Part shown: piece after piece, positions 38,090-51,960 of the stretch
How the letters are laid out: the number at the start of each line of letters is the position of its first letter
Numbering within the stretch: the first letter of the stretch is position 1
Origin: Artemia franciscana
Lineage: Eukaryota > Arthropoda > Branchiopoda > Anostraca > Artemiidae
Assembly: GCF_032884065.1 (NCBI RefSeq)
Contig: NC_088867.1
Location: 44,331,453 to 44,395,452 of the forward strand
Reading direction: 5' to 3'
DNA length: 64,000 bases
Made by a program: the position numbers and the translations under genes
The notes under the pieces: model-generated
Told to the model about the DNA's origin: nothing
Databases searched by the model: none
The model's input: only the letters and a program-made list of their open reading frames with translations

Positions 38090-40225
38090 ATAAGGAGTGG
38101 ATGTCTCTGAAAATTTAGCTGCAGTATCCATTCCATCTCTTGTCTCAGTAATTATAATTGCATTGAAGGTTGGAGGAGAGGGGGGAGGAATACACCTCTG
38201 GAAATCATCATTCCCATGTCAGCATAGGGTGATTGCCATGTGTTTTGAAGCTGATCAGGGGAAAAAATGCATGCCTATACATCTGTTGAAAATGTGTTGA
38301 AGGTGGTCTTTGAGGATCCAAGGGAACACTTTCCACCTCTGGTACTATAGATATGACAACCGTGTTTAATCCCATTTCAAAGAGGATGCAAAATGCTTAA
38401 TTTCTTGCTTTAAGCCTGGCAACGACAGGGGGAGAGGTTTCTACGGGCAATACGCCCATTGTATTGTATCAGATTAACGACGCTTCTGGACTACTAAGGT
38501 CCCTGCGTCGGCCCTGCAGTGCATTCCTGCAGCATGATTCGATCTCTGGGTCCCGTATTACCAAACTAAGGTCAAATCCACTGCGCCACCACTGGACGCA
38601 ATAGGCCCATTTAATACCTCAAACATACAGTTTGAAAATTACTGCGTATTTTTTTTTATTATAAAAGACGCATCGTGCTTATCTTGCAACATAAAAGACG
38701 TACTAAATTTGGCATTCAATTTTTCAATAAAGTTAGTATTGCAGGAAATGGGAGGGGAGTGTTGAAAGGGCTAAGAGCCCAAATGTGTGCCTCCGTCAAT
38801 ACAGACTGAAAATCCCTTGCGTAATTTTGCCTCATACAAGGCGCAACGTATTTATCTCGTACTAAAGTGGGTGCAAAGAGGAAAAGGGAGGATAGAGTAG
38901 CAATAGCCCACTTTGGTGCTCCAGCCATACAGCTGAAATGCTTGCCAGATTTGGGTTCAAACCGGTGCAACATGCTTCCCATTATACTAAAAGGTTATCA
39001 GTGGTACTGGGGGGCCTTTGGCCTACTCCGCTTCTCTAGCCACGCCATTTGAAAATCCTCGCGTAAGACCAGTTCAAAAGAGCCTATCCTTCTGCTAGAG
39101 AACTGATCAGGATTATAAGCTATGGGTCCTTTTTTGCCTCAACTACACTACTGCAAATTAAAGCTTCATGCATCATTCCACTTCAAACAAGTGGTAGCAT
39201 GCCTATCTATCTGAAAAAAAATTGTATGTAGATGGAGAAAGGGTGTTAGGGCGTCTACAGTGCCATACCCTATTTAGTGTTAATCACATTGATTTTAATT
39301 TTTTTCAAATAATTTTGTTAATTCTAGTTCCAAATAAGATACAACATGCCTACATACCTACTTAAAGCTGTTGGAGGCTTGGGAAGAGTATTGTTGGATG
39401 GGAATAGACGTGGGAAAATCCTAGATTTTCCCAACCACCAATCTCCTTCAAGTGGTCCGCACTTGAAAGGGATTAGTGGATGGGAATAGGATTGTGCAGA
39501 TTACAAATACTTGCATGATGATGGTTCAAACAAGGATCAAAAAATCTTTGGGCTAAAAGTTGATGGGGGGGAAAGAGTGGGATGTCACAGGGGGGTCTCT
39601 CGCCCATTTCAGTTATCTTATCATACCAATTGGACATTATTGCACAATTCCAATTCAACCAAGGAGTAAAATACCTATCTTTCTGCTAAGACATTGGAAA
39701 CGGGTGGGATAGTGGGGAATGTCGGAGAGGCCACAAGCCACGCTTATTTTTCCAATAACATGATGTGGAAATTTCCACACGCTTCTGCTTCCAACAAGGT
39801 GCAACGTGTCTGCATTTCAGCAAAAAAAAAGACTGAGGAAGATCAAGGAGGCAGTAGAGGGGCCCTTGGTCAACTTTGTGCTTCCTAGTGATTTTATTTG
39901 AATATTCTTGTAGTATTTCAGTCTAATCAGCCAGCGAAATGCCTATATATTTTTTTACTAGCCCACTGGCGGAAGGTTTGGGTTGATACTACAGAAGCCA
40001 CAGGGTAAATTTAGTCATTTAGCCATACAGATTGAAAATCCCTCTGGGAGCATGCCTACCTTTCTTAAAAATGGTAAGTAGTAGGAGGAGCAGGAGGAAT
40101 GAAGCAGGCCCACTGGCCTGCTTTGACTCTGATTTATTTGAACTGGTAATAGTTAAGTGATTCTGGTTCAAAAGAGGGCAACATGCCTACCATTCTATTG
40201 AAAAGTTAGCATGTGAGGGACAGGA
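38090..40225. repeat. degenerate satellite, locus 2 (~130-bp unit, about 15 units)
   Basis: The units share the theme of 16290-17290: CATAC(A/T)GATTGAAAATCC, a ...GTTCAAAcAAGGTGCAACATG block (positions vary), CCTATCTTTCTGCTA, then a G-rich half. First-half copies are visible near 38630, 38808, 38930, 39050, 39155, 39630, 39760, 39890, 40025 and 40140, mostly 105-145 bp apart. All short ORFs here are repeat artefacts. A SINE interrupts the array at 38461-38598. Confidence 0.65.
38461..38598 (-). mobile_element. tRNA-derived SINE with target-site duplication
   Basis: On the minus strand the insert starts GTCCAGTGGTGGCGCAGTGG, which contains a pol III A-box-like TGGCGCAGTGG. About 35 bp later comes a B-box-like GATCGAATC. 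It ends in the short A/T repeat GATACAATACAAT. It is bounded by GCAATACGCCCATT (38447-38460) and GCAATAGGCCCATT (38599-38612), a 14-bp duplication with one difference. The body is 138 bp, typical of a short tRNA-type SINE. It depends on a LINE partner for movement; which one is not shown. Confidence 0.8.
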
Positions 40226-40914
40226 TAACAGAGAGGTCAATTTTTTTGCCGCCAGCTTTTTAATGTAATGGGTCACTATATAGTTCGTCTCTGACGAATC
40301 ATTCTCCAATTTACTTTTTTTTTGTATGTAACACAGGAAAGACATTATCATCCCCTTGAAAATTTTCGAAATAAATCATCTTAAAAACGGATTCTTGAAC
40401 AAAAAAAGAATTGATACGAAATTGTTTTAATATCTTTTCGAGGAGCATTGATAAGCAATGAAAAAAAAACATATTTCTCTTATCAAAGTTTTTTTTTCAA
40501 TTGGTAGACTTTCTAATATTGCTACTAAGAGAGGAGCAAAAGCTCTTTTTAGAAAAGAAGTTCAATTGATGTAGTTTAAAGGGTAAGCCTTGGTAACTAG
40601 TGTCATTGCATCCATGAACAGACAAACATACACAGAGAATACGTAAAAAATTGATTAGCTTTGTTTTTGTTTTTTTTCTTTTTAAGATCCGAATTTCTGT
40701 TTTTATACGTACTCCAACCTTTGATTAAAGCTAATGGCCAATTAGGTTAACTTTTTATCAGTAGCATTTTACTTTTTACTGCAACAGATTACGAAAACTT
40801 ACTACAACGTTCTTACTGTCTGAGGCTGACAAATATAAAAGCAATCCACATCTATAGGAAATTTTACGTAAGCATTGTTTCAAAAGATCTCCAAAAACCT
40901 TATGCATTGTCTTA
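40226..40914. other. no gene recognised
   Basis: AT-rich spacer with several T or A runs. Nothing was recognised. Confidence 0.4.
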
Positions 40915-42265
40915 TGATATTATACTACTACTACTACAAACAACTCACTGCAGCATCAAGCCACCGGAGGCCAACACAGCTATGCACACTCCACCTTCAT
41001 CCCCATTTATTCAAAGGCTTTTTCTTTACACCCTCCCATATGTTCTGATTTCCATCAAATCCTTCGTACCACCCCCTCTTATTCCATTCGAGGACGATCT
41101 GCTGTCCCAAGATTTAAGGCCGAAAAAAATGACATTTGGCAATATCCTCGTCTTTAATCTGTAGAACATGTCATGGCCATCTCAACCTTTATCTCATTAC
41201 GGACCTAAAAACCAGATATAACAACATTTTTTGCATACTTTACTGTTTGAAATATGGTCCAGTCAGATGGATACCTAAAAATCCATAGAAAATTCCTCTG
41301 GAAAAACATCTAAAAAAAATTCTCTTCCGTCCTTCAGAGCTTCCAGTTTCAGAGCCATACTTGACCACTGTTATCACAGTAGCTTCCAATATCCTGACCT
41401 TCGTTTACAAGATTATCTTTCTATTCTTCTAATTTTTTTTCAACTGTGAAAAAACCCCTGGGCCTTAGCTATTCTGTTTTAAAATCTTCACTACATCAAC
41501 CATCTTTAGTAATATTAATACATAGGTAAGTGAAGCTTTCTACTCGATCATTCTTCTTGTTGCCCAGCATCACCTTGACATTCATCATTTACTCCCAGGA
41601 TAAGCAGCTTAGTCTTCTTAATGTTAATTTTCAAACCTATTCTAGCGCCTAAACATCGTAAAGATCATTCATTTTGTTAACATTTTCACCTAGAACACTC
41701 AAAATATCAAGATAATCTAAGTCCAGGAGAGTTTTACTTTCCCATTTAATTCCAAGCTGTCCCATAACCTTTGTTGTAACCCTTAGACCAAAGTTCATTA
41801 AAGTGATCCATATAAAAGGGATAAAACACAACGTTGTTTAAATCCTGATTCAATACAAACCATCTACTAAGTTCATTCCTTCTCCTAACTTAGTTGCACC
41901 AATATTATTCTTAAGCATAACATTAATCATTTTAATGTGCTTATCTTATCTGGTAAGTATATAACCTTTGTTAAAGCCTACTTTTATCAGCCTGATGACT
42001 CAGGCACTTCTCAATTATAAATCGTTCATCATCAGCAGTAAAACTAACACTGTATATGTGTTCGAAATATCCAGTTAAATAATTTTATATCTATTCACTG
42101 TCAATAAAAAGGTTTCATCCCCATTTTGAACTGTTTTACTTTAATTATAAATCTAAGAGTAAAAATTTGGTGAACATATCCTATCCCCTTCCTAAAATCA
42201 CATTGCTATTCTCTTAAGACTTTATCTACAATATCTCTAACTGTTGAAGTAGCTAAATTTGGGGA
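40915..42265 (-). mobile_element. RTE-type LINE remnant, copy A
   Basis: The minus-strand sequence is a decayed 3' half of an RTE/BovB-like ORF2. Reading from 42265 down, REQQCDFRKG..HQIFTL is the RT block after the fingers. Near 41760-41690, ESKTLLDLDYLDILSVLGEN stands where active copies have DLDYADDLSIL, so the catalytic motif is lost. About 41640-41580 reads as the GLKINIKKTKLL segment. The C-terminal region runs to a TACTACTACTAC edge at 40923-40937. An unrelated stretch of about 110 bp near 42020-42130 interrupts the RT. It shares the 3' edge and protein blocks with copies at 57.1 and 60.8 kb. Confidence 0.75.
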
Positions 42266-42915
42266 GGCCACCATTTCCTATGTAATTCCCCTTCCCATTT
42301 CAATTCATATTCCGACCCAGTCTTGGCTGTTCCTGTGCTTTGTATGTCATTGCAAACGCAGTGATCGACACTGATGCATTAAGTAAAAGTTTTGCGGTCG
42401 CTGCTCTTTTACAACTTTTCCTTAAAAAACTCTACGAAAATAGAATAAAACTTAACGTTCTCTTTAGTCTCCAATGAAGTTTCAGTTAATCATTCAGTAG
42501 AAGATTCGACGATTATAATGACTTACAGTTACCATACACTAACATTTTTCTATAGTTCAAGTTACAAGCTAAGACGAGGAAAAATTTTTAATAAGGGTAA
42601 GACTTTCAATGACACAAAAGGCTGGAATTACGCTTTATGCTTAATTAAAAATGAGAATAGGATATTTATATAGAAAATATAAAGCTTATAGCAATGATAA
42701 TGAATACACTCAGGTTTTTGAAGAGCAGAACAGGCACAAACTCCCCTCGTTTCTCAGGTTGAGTCATTTACAGAGACCAGTGTTACCAATCTCTTTTGCA
42801 AGAGCCATTTTATTGTAAATCCTTGTATGTTACATTGACTTGTCACTTCGTGCTGTTCATAACAGATTTGTCACGAAAATATTAAAATTTCGAGTAAGCA
42901 GCAACACAAAGGATC
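42266..42915. other. no gene recognised
   Basis: AT-rich spacer between the RTE copy and the unassigned ORF at 42916. Nothing was recognised. Confidence 0.35.
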
Positions 42916-43281
42916 ATGTTATTTCAGATAAGACCAGAATTATTAACAAGATGTATATTCTACAGAAAAGAAATAAGTCCTAATATAATAAGTACAATAT
43001 TTACTACTTTTTGTTTTGTGGTTAAGGAAGGCAGAGGCACTACCCCTTGGAATCAGTACTTTGTACCAAGTTTATCAACAATTTGCTTTAAAGCTAGGAC
43101 AAAGACAAAACCATTCTTAAAGAATCATGAGGAAGACTTGGAAGTTAAAACTTTAAAACCTCTTCCTAAGCCCCATTTAGCCAGTATATCTATTCCTGAA
43201 AGTGTTCTTTCAGCAACAATTTCCCAAGCTAATGAGAACCTTTCTTGCATTTACACATCTCTTTTATTTACAATTCTTTAA
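42916..43281 (+). CDS. unassigned 121-codon ORF
   Basis: One of the longest non-repetitive frames in the window. The C-terminal two-thirds is balanced and Pro/Lys-rich (PFLKNHEEDLEVKTLKPLPK, then PHLASISIPESVLSATISQA). The first 35 residues are hydrophobic and may be chance. An acceptor-like T-rich tract ending in AAG near 43025 could mark the real 5' edge of an exon. No family was recognised, and no transposon block fits. It could be an exon of an uncharacterised host gene or chance. Confidence 0.25.
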   Translation: MLFQIRPELLTRCIFYRKEISPNIISTIFTTFCFVVKEGRGTTPWNQYFVPSLSTICFKARTKTKPFLKNHEEDLEVKTLKPLPKPHLASISIPESVLSATISQANENLSCIYTSLLFTIL

Positions 43282-43821
43282 CTCTGGTATATTTTTTCTG
43301 ATGACACTAATTTCTGAGAGTAGATGAGTAGCTTTTGAATAGAAATATACCATACCCAAAATTTATCACTGGAAGGCTATTAAAGGTATCTCAGGACTTG
43401 GTGAGGAATCATACAGTGATAGGCAATGTATCTTGAATCTACTGTTGCTGACTTTTCAATTCAGGTGCAGCAACATGATACAAGTGTATCCACCAAACCA
43501 AAGACCAATACTTTGTTCTACTTTCTAATCAAACACACACACACAAAGTCTCTCAAAGAAGCTTCATAAGCCCCCAGACAGAATCAATACTGTTTCAGGT
43601 GGGTGGCAGAGGGGCACTTGCCTTGCACTAAACTTTGAAGAATTCTTTTTTTTTTTTGGTATTTTAACTGAAAAATGGTTTTTGAGTTTCCATTGAAAAA
43701 AAAATGCCCTCCTCCCCTCTAAATTTTGGAAAAATACATTCCTCCCCCATCAAATAATCGCGTGAATTTATACATGAATTAAAGATTGGGTACCAAACCT
43801 TTAAAATATGAACACTCATAT

Positions 43822-43823
<2 letters not shown>
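43282..43823. other. spacer, no gene recognised
   Basis: AT-rich DNA with a short (CA)n run near 43532-43545. Nothing else was recognised. Confidence 0.4.

Positions 43824-43895
<72 letters not shown>
43824..43895. repeat. (TA)n microsatellite
   Basis: Pure TA run of about 71 bp immediately left of the foldback structure. Confidence 0.95.
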
Positions 43896-43896
<1 letters not shown>

Positions 43897-43900
43897 ACAA

Positions 43901-45699
<1,799 letters not shown>

Positions 45700-46480
45700 C
45701 TCAGCTTTAATGGTTCAGCAAAGGTTTCTTTGTTGACCACAGTGAAATTGTTGTCAACGTTTGGCCAATTTCAAAGTTAATCTACCATTTGAATCCACTT
45801 TAAAAATTTGTAGGTTTGACAGTCCTTTGTTGTGGAAGTCAAGAATTCTTGAAATATGCATGTCCTAATTAAGATTAGTAAAAATTTTATGACACCAAGG
45901 AGTTTAACATGTTTTACTAGCATTTTGGGTGGGATGGGGTCTATGAAAATGGGAGTGGATTCCGGGATTTTATAGAAGCTGATTGTCATTATTTTACTTA
46001 ATGGAGTTTACTTTCATGTGTAAATTCTTAACTTTGTCCAAAACTTTGGTAAGATTTTGATGGGGTCACTTTTGATAGTTTTATGACATACTTCAAGGAT
46101 CAGCAGGTCATCTACATATTAACACCTTTTAGGGAATCTTACCAAGTGCATTAATCAATACAACATACAACAGTGGTCCAAGCAAGGTTCTTTGAGAGAT
46201 CCTACACGAACTAGGGAGGGGTTCAGAGAGAATATTTTGTAGTTTACAGCTTGGGATCTATTTGAAAGAAAACATATATAAAATTTACTAAGAGAGGGTT
46301 TGTTTCAAATTTATTCAGTGATAAATGAATTAGGGTGTTGTGATTGACCAAGTCAAATACTTAAAAATATAACATAGTATGAGGTCAAGCAGCACTTCCT
46401 GAGATGATTGAAAAATCTAGTATCAAATCAGTAAAACTAAAATTCAAGAAAAAAAATGACTTTTTCATGAGAAATGTAAT
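45700..46480 (-). mobile_element. LINE reverse transcriptase fragment (CR1/Jockey group)
   Basis: On the minus strand, RT blocks appear in order with frame changes. VFDLVNHNTLIHL (about 46360-46320) is motif A. GISQRTLLGPLLYVVLINAL (about 46205-46145) is the G-x-x-Q-G block. YVDDLLILEV (about 46115-46085) contains the catalytic YVDD. Next comes a 70-residue frame at 45989-45777 with KHVKLLGVIK, the region after the palm. Stops and shifts mean it is inactive. No clear ends or target duplication were found. Confidence 0.65.
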
Positions 46481-47679
46481 AATCAAGTAATAATCATAAA
46501 AATTTCTCATAGTTGAGAAAGTAACTGTAAATTAAACAAATAGGCTATTTTTTGTCAGGAGGCCCTTGAATTTCAACACTACTTGTTTATCATCTGTTTT
46601 ATATTTTCAATGAAGTTTTGACAGAGTCACCTATATTTCAACAGGGCATGTTGCTTTCTGTTTAAAATTTTGACAAGATTACTGAAAGATATTCTCAAAA
46701 GAAATGAGTATAATAGAACCCAATATCTATGTTTGAATTTGGCTGAAGGGACATTTTTAGTTGGTCTGGTATTCCACTACATCAGACAAAAATTTTCAAC
46801 ACTTGGAAAATAGTTTTGTAAATATAATATTAGCTGCCATTTTAACTTAATTTTATCACAAAAAAAAAGACCAATGTGGCTACATTTCAGTGAAGACCAC
46901 ATGTATCTTGATGTATGTATCAACTTTTTTTTTGCAAAACAATAACCAAGAAATGACAGTTTGAAAATTTCATGGCTAAAAAATTGTTGGGAAATTATTT
47001 TGTGTTGAAAACAGGAAACTGACTGAATTGAATATTCTTTTCTTATCTGGTTGTATTGGATATAGTGTACACATTTTCCAGTGTCAAAATATATTGATGG
47101 CTTCAAGACATGGTGTTCCAAGTCACAACTAAGCATTTATCCTGTTGTCAAGAAAAATTTCAACAATAGTTCCAAAATTGCACTGTTGAATCATTGGTTC
47201 CTTTACCCTTTCACGAATTTAGCAATGCACTACAAGGAATAAGGTAAGCAAGTAAGAGTAGAGTTGCAGAATAGCAGCTCCTCAGAAGGAGACAAAAGGA
47301 AAGAAATGCTTGCACTGCTAATTTAATGTTCTTTCTTATGGTTAAAGTTGCATGTTTGACAAGTTGTTCCTAGCCCCTCCCACCCTGTATAGGCCTAAAC
47401 TATATATAAAACTGACATAAATTAAAAACAATACCATTATGTTCCTTATTTTATGCTTCTTTATAATATAATAGTCATTACCATGATGGTACACACTACC
47501 ACCACCTCCCTGATGGACACATATATACTCTTTAATTATAGCCTATATTTATTTGTTGTTCTTTCCAATTGAAAACATGAATAACAGCAGAAGTAACCAT
47601 AATAGTTTGATTAATTTAAATAAATTGCCTGTTACAAACCAAGAATTTGTTATTTTAGGTCACATACTACTTTTTATTT
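46481..47679. other. no gene recognised
   Basis: The minus-strand frame 47136-46777 (119 codons) lies upstream of the LINE fragment on the same strand. It could be eroded LINE sequence, but no diagnostic block was found in it. Otherwise this is AT-rich spacer. Confidence 0.3.
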
Positions 47680-48035
47680 TGACTAAGGCTATATTAGAGA
47701 CTATCAAGGGGGCTATTGATGAATTGTCACAAAATTAAAACCATAGAAAAGAACTTAAACTTGGAAATTTAATAATGCATCTCTTTTTATTCTAGTATGC
47801 CTTCTTCTGGAGAGCCATTATTCTGAGAATTTTGTTGTATTAGGCTAAATACTGCATTTTAGCTTGAGTGCCTCTGCATCCTAAGGCTATATAAGGGACT
47901 ATCAAGGGGGCTAGGGATGAACCGTCACGAAATTAAAACTATAAAGAAAACATGAACTTTATAATCTAAAAATGCCTCTCTTTTTATTCTAGTGTATCTT
48001 CTTCTGGAGAGCCACTCTTCTGAAACTTTACCCAA
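47680..48035. repeat. diverged ~198-bp tandem duplication
   Basis: CTATCAAGGGGGCTA at 47701 recurs at 47899, together with CTTTTTATTCTAGTATGCCT against CTTTTTATTCTAGTGTATCT and TCTTCTGGAGAGCCA in both copies. Copies differ at roughly one position in ten. Confidence 0.7.
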
Positions 48036-48074
48036 ATGAAATAATATTTACCCAAAATGATATATATTTACCCA

Positions 48075-48235
48075 ATATATTATCCAAATTGAACATTGTT
48101 TTAAAGTAGTTTTAAATTTTTGTATATTGTATATGGATATATAACATTTTTATATATAATGTGTATATATAAATTTTTGTATATATTTACCCAAATTGAA
48201 CATTGTTTTAAAGCAGTTTTAAATTTTTGTTAGAA
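48075..48235. repeat. 107-bp spaced direct repeat
   Basis: GAACATTGTTTTAAAG(T/C)AG followed by TTTTAAATTTTTGT starts at 48091 and again at 48198. The spacer is rich in TATATA. Confidence 0.7.
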
Positions 48236-48239
48236 CTTC

Positions 48240-49190
48240 TTTCATACTGCCTTATGGCTTAAAGTAAGCTATTTCTGATTTGACCAAAAGGCACTACTTC
48301 TAGAAGTACTTAATAGCATTATCATGTGAGAGCTGGTAAATTTGCAGTTTTCAACACAATTTAGCTAGGATGAAAGGGAATAGGGTAAAATACATATTTT
48401 AGGGAAAGACCACTTTTCTTTGGGATTTTGGAAAAATAGCAATTGATTTTTGGACTGCACCTCTTTTACTAGAGTATGACACAATGCAAGTGTAGACCCA
48501 ATCATCTTTCACTAAAGCCAGCCCATTGGGAGTAATTTGTCATTATAAATTCAATGTGTGATCTCTGTTTTGAGAATTGAAATGAAAAAAAAAACAATAT
48601 TTTTATTTGTAGAATAAACATTAAGAAATAAAGGCTAAATTTTAGAATCAGAAGATAATCAGCTTTCTGTTAATATGTGACTAAAACTGGAACATTAAAG
48701 GAGATATTCATCAGAATAGGAAAATTGGTATTTCCAAAAAGAGGTTCTTCTAGGTAAGTCAATAAAATAATAATTTCAAGTGTTTCATCTTAAACAATTT
48801 TAATCATAACCATACTGTTGCATAGCTTACATCATTAACTATTCATTAGCATATACAATTCTTGTCAATTCTTATTTGATGACAAGATGTGATGTTTTAA
48901 GTTTTATATAATTTGGCTCAATTGGATATTGGTCTTTCACCCTCAATCACTTGATGGCTTTTTTATGCTCTTTTGTAATTCAGTAATTCCTTCTGGGGAA
49001 TTATAGTTTGAGCTTTTAAAGGGCTCAAACAGCCTATAGTAATCAAAAGCATAAAAGCATGCCTCTTAAAAAATGCTAGTGAGAAAAAATTGGCATTTGT
49101 AACTGATTCAGGATTGATAATTATTTAACTTAGTTTTGTTGTGATGTTATTTTCAAAAATTCCTGCAAATTTGCTTTCAAAATACCATTT
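48240..49190. other. no gene recognised
   Basis: AT-rich spacer. Nothing was recognised. Confidence 0.4.
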
Positions 49191-49199
49191 TACTATTAA

Positions 49200-50030
49200 G
49201 ACTTTACTTGATCAGTTGGATTGAGAATTTTCTGAGGGACAGAACACATCAAGTGAAAGTGACCAAACAGTCATGCACTCTTTGATGAAGTCAAAGTCAC
49301 CAGCAAGGTCCCCTAGGGCAGTGTCCTGGGCCCTACCCTGTAAAATATACACATAAATGAGCTAGCCCTTATCACCAGTAACAAAACCACTCTTTATGTA
49401 GATGATTCAAAACTCATAGGCCCTGCCAACACCCCTTCTGCCTGCCAATCCCTCTAAACTAATCTCAACCACATGTGCTCCTGGATCAAAAAATGGTTGT
49501 TGGAATTCAACACTGAAAAATGCAAGGTCATACACTTCAGACACAACAACCCCAAGCAACAGTACCTAATGACCCAAAACCCTGGGAGTCACCACATACT
49601 AGAGCATGTTCAGGAGGAGAGATACCTTGGAGTTTGTGTAGACTTCCAGTTGAAATTCTGCTCCCACTTATGGAAGATCTCAGCCAATGTTAGCCAAGCC
49701 CTAGGCATCATTAAACACAGCTTTACCAGCAAAAGTAGGCATGTTATCACCAAGCTCTACAAAGGACTGGTAAGACCATGTTTGGAGGTGGGGACCACCT
49801 TGGCCACCACTTGATTCAAAAAGGACAAGATAGTGCTTGAGCAAATCCAACAAAGGGCCACTAAGCTGATTGCCGGTATGGAAAACAAGCCTTTTAGGGA
49901 ATCTAACCAAGTGCATTAATCAATACAACCTTAGCTTATCATTCCTGAATCAGCCACAGATGGTAGGCTACAAGAGCTCTTTAGACACATTTTTCAAATT
50001 TTGATTGGTATCAACTGTTTTATCTTTTGA
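49200..50030 (+). mobile_element. LINE reverse transcriptase fragment (CR1/Jockey group), plus strand
   Basis: The blocks in order are: IENFLRDRTHQVKV-like text (49215-49265), GSVLGPTL (about 49318-49345), TLYVDDSKLIG with catalytic YVDD at 49395-49406, then an open 113-codon frame (49473-49814). That frame contains WIKKWLLEFNTEKCKVIHF (residues 4-22), ERYLGVCVDFQLKF and KLYKGLVRPCLEVG, all standard C-terminal RT blocks of CR1/Jockey LINEs. A QQRATKLIAGMENKP block follows at about 49850-49890. Several stops lie between blocks. A 40-bp foreign-looking segment interrupts it at 49890-49929. Confidence 0.85.
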
Positions 50031-50411
50031 GGTCCCTTTAAGACCTCAAAACATAACCCTGAAATAATTATTGAGTTGTGAAAGAGCATAAAAAGACAAC
50101 ATGTGACATATTCACATAGCCTACATTCTTGCTAAATTACATTGAAAACTGCAAATTTACCCCAGAGCTTCTAATATATCTAGACACTCATAGACTACAC
50201 TATCAACTTATGTTCTAGGCCAGTACTGTTGCTTAGGCTGACTGAAACCATAGTCCAGGCTGCTGGCCTTCTAGCCTATAGCCTAATCTAACGTTAGAAG
50301 TGAGCGAAAACAGAGAAACAGGGTAAAAAAGAAACTTTGTAACGAAAATAAATTAGTACGTATATTATACGAAACATACATATTTCACACATCAGAACTG
50401 GAACATTCTAA

Positions 50412-50433
50412 AGGCCTTTTTTCGCGTCAACCA
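50412..50433 (+). repeat. left terminal inverted repeat
   Basis: 22 bp, a perfect inverse of 56556-56577. It starts AGGCCTTTTTTCGCG and is preceded by TAA. Confidence 0.8.
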
Positions 50434-50587
50434 GCTGGTTTAACCAATGACAGCTTTGGTTTAACCAGCTTGTATGTTTAACGCAAAAACGGAAAAAATT
50501 ACATATGGTTGAGCTCAAACAAAACTGGTTCACGAAAACACTCTTTTTACTTGTCGGTTTGGGCAAAAAATTTCAAACATAAAACAT

Positions 50588-50610
50588 CCGTATAGTGTTA
50601 AACTATACGG
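50588..50610. repeat. perfect 8-bp hairpin
   Basis: CCGTATAG and CTATACGG around a 7-base loop, about 175 bp inside the left TIR. Its role is unknown. Confidence 0.7.
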
Positions 50611-51104
50611 CCGGCCTAGTGCCTTAAACTGCTGGGGACAGGTAGCTCAGGTACTCGCACTTCCCACAATCAATAACAGTGTATTATTGTTCATAATCGT
50701 ATATATCCATTGTTCGCAGACTGGAGGAGAATAGCGCTTCCAGTAGCTAGTTTTTCTGAAGAAGAAGTCAAAGAGGTGAAAGGACTTGTTGTTAGTCCAT
50801 ATACCTCCCTACAATTTTTGGAACTGGAACTGGTTAAGAGTGTCATTCTATTATAATTAAATGATTTAGCACTGGCTTAATTTCCTCCGGATTTGACATA
50901 TTTCACATTAGTTTGAGGTCAGAGAGAATTGAAAAATGATCTAGCATACTCTCTGGTATATTTGAAGAGATAGGAAGGGTCTGAATTAGTGGAATCTTTG
51001 GTTAAATTGTTCAGGTAATATATTGGAAAATGTTGTATTCATACTGTAAAAGCAAAATTACCTATAAAAAAGTCCTAAATGATAAGACTTTAGCTTTGTT
51101 GAGC

Positions 51105-51430
51105 TACCCTAAACAGAGGATAAAATTCTAGTTTGACTTCTTTTTGTTTTGATTTGGAATTCTACTAGCCTACCAGGCTATAGATTAAATTTCCAGTCAA
51201 ATTCCAGTTTAGCTACTTTTTGCTATCTTTGAATGGGGTTATGTTAGGTGAATGAAACTTTCAGTGATTAATCCATAGCTAAAAACATACTCTGAGAAGC
51301 TATTGCTAAGCTTATGTGATAACCCTCTTCTGTTTTTAAATCTGGGAATTTTGCATACTGGACTGGTCTGTAACTATTAAAATTTTGGTAAAACAACATC
51401 TTACCTTAATTTTCAGCAAGCAGTTTCTGT
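51105..51430 (+). repeat. dispersed repeat R1, copy inside the TIR element
   Basis: It shares with 63785-64000 the text TTAGGT(TA)GGAAAATGAAAC, TTTCA(G)TGATgggTCtA, and CTAAAACATACTCTGAGAAG-like sequence. Related minus-oriented pieces lie at about 51780-51960 (TTTCATTTTCCTAACCTAAA) and 55640-55820. It is a non-coding interspersed repeat of unknown class. Confidence 0.55.
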
Positions 51431-51960
51431 TTCTCTGGTTTTAGCTCTGAAAATGCAATTCTTGTTATTTGAGTAGAATTTTAAGCCATATCAGTGTTTC
51501 GTATTTAAATATAGGGAAATGTATATCCTGAAAGTTTCCAAACCTTGGAAACTTCATAAATTGAAATTGAGCAAAGTTATGACACTAAAAATGCTTTTTT
51601 CTTGTCATTTAAGTAGAAGATTTATTTTGCAAGGGTTTCACTTTTATAACACAAGCATTTTTAAGGGTGTGGACCAAATATTGAGATTTCCAACTGTCAT
51701 CATCACTAACCAGCAATTCTACAGGATTTAATCCTTATTTCATTAGACAATGTGATTTAAGGTAATTTAAGGCAAACATTTTTAAGAGAGAGAAAGAGTA
51801 GAGTTAGATGCTCCAAAATACTTTCCCGTGATATAGTTTAGTCTCTAGACCCATCCCTAAAAGTTTCATTTTCCTAACCTAAACTTTTTTCAAGATAATA
51901 CAAATTTATCTAAACTAGAATTTTACCAAACAGAAGTTTAACCTAAGAATTTGTAATAAC

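Noticed and set aside
50630-50700. Possible tRNA gene (GGTAGCTCAGGT resembles an A box)
   Set aside because: No B box (GTTCGAATC) at the right distance and no cloverleaf could be drawn.
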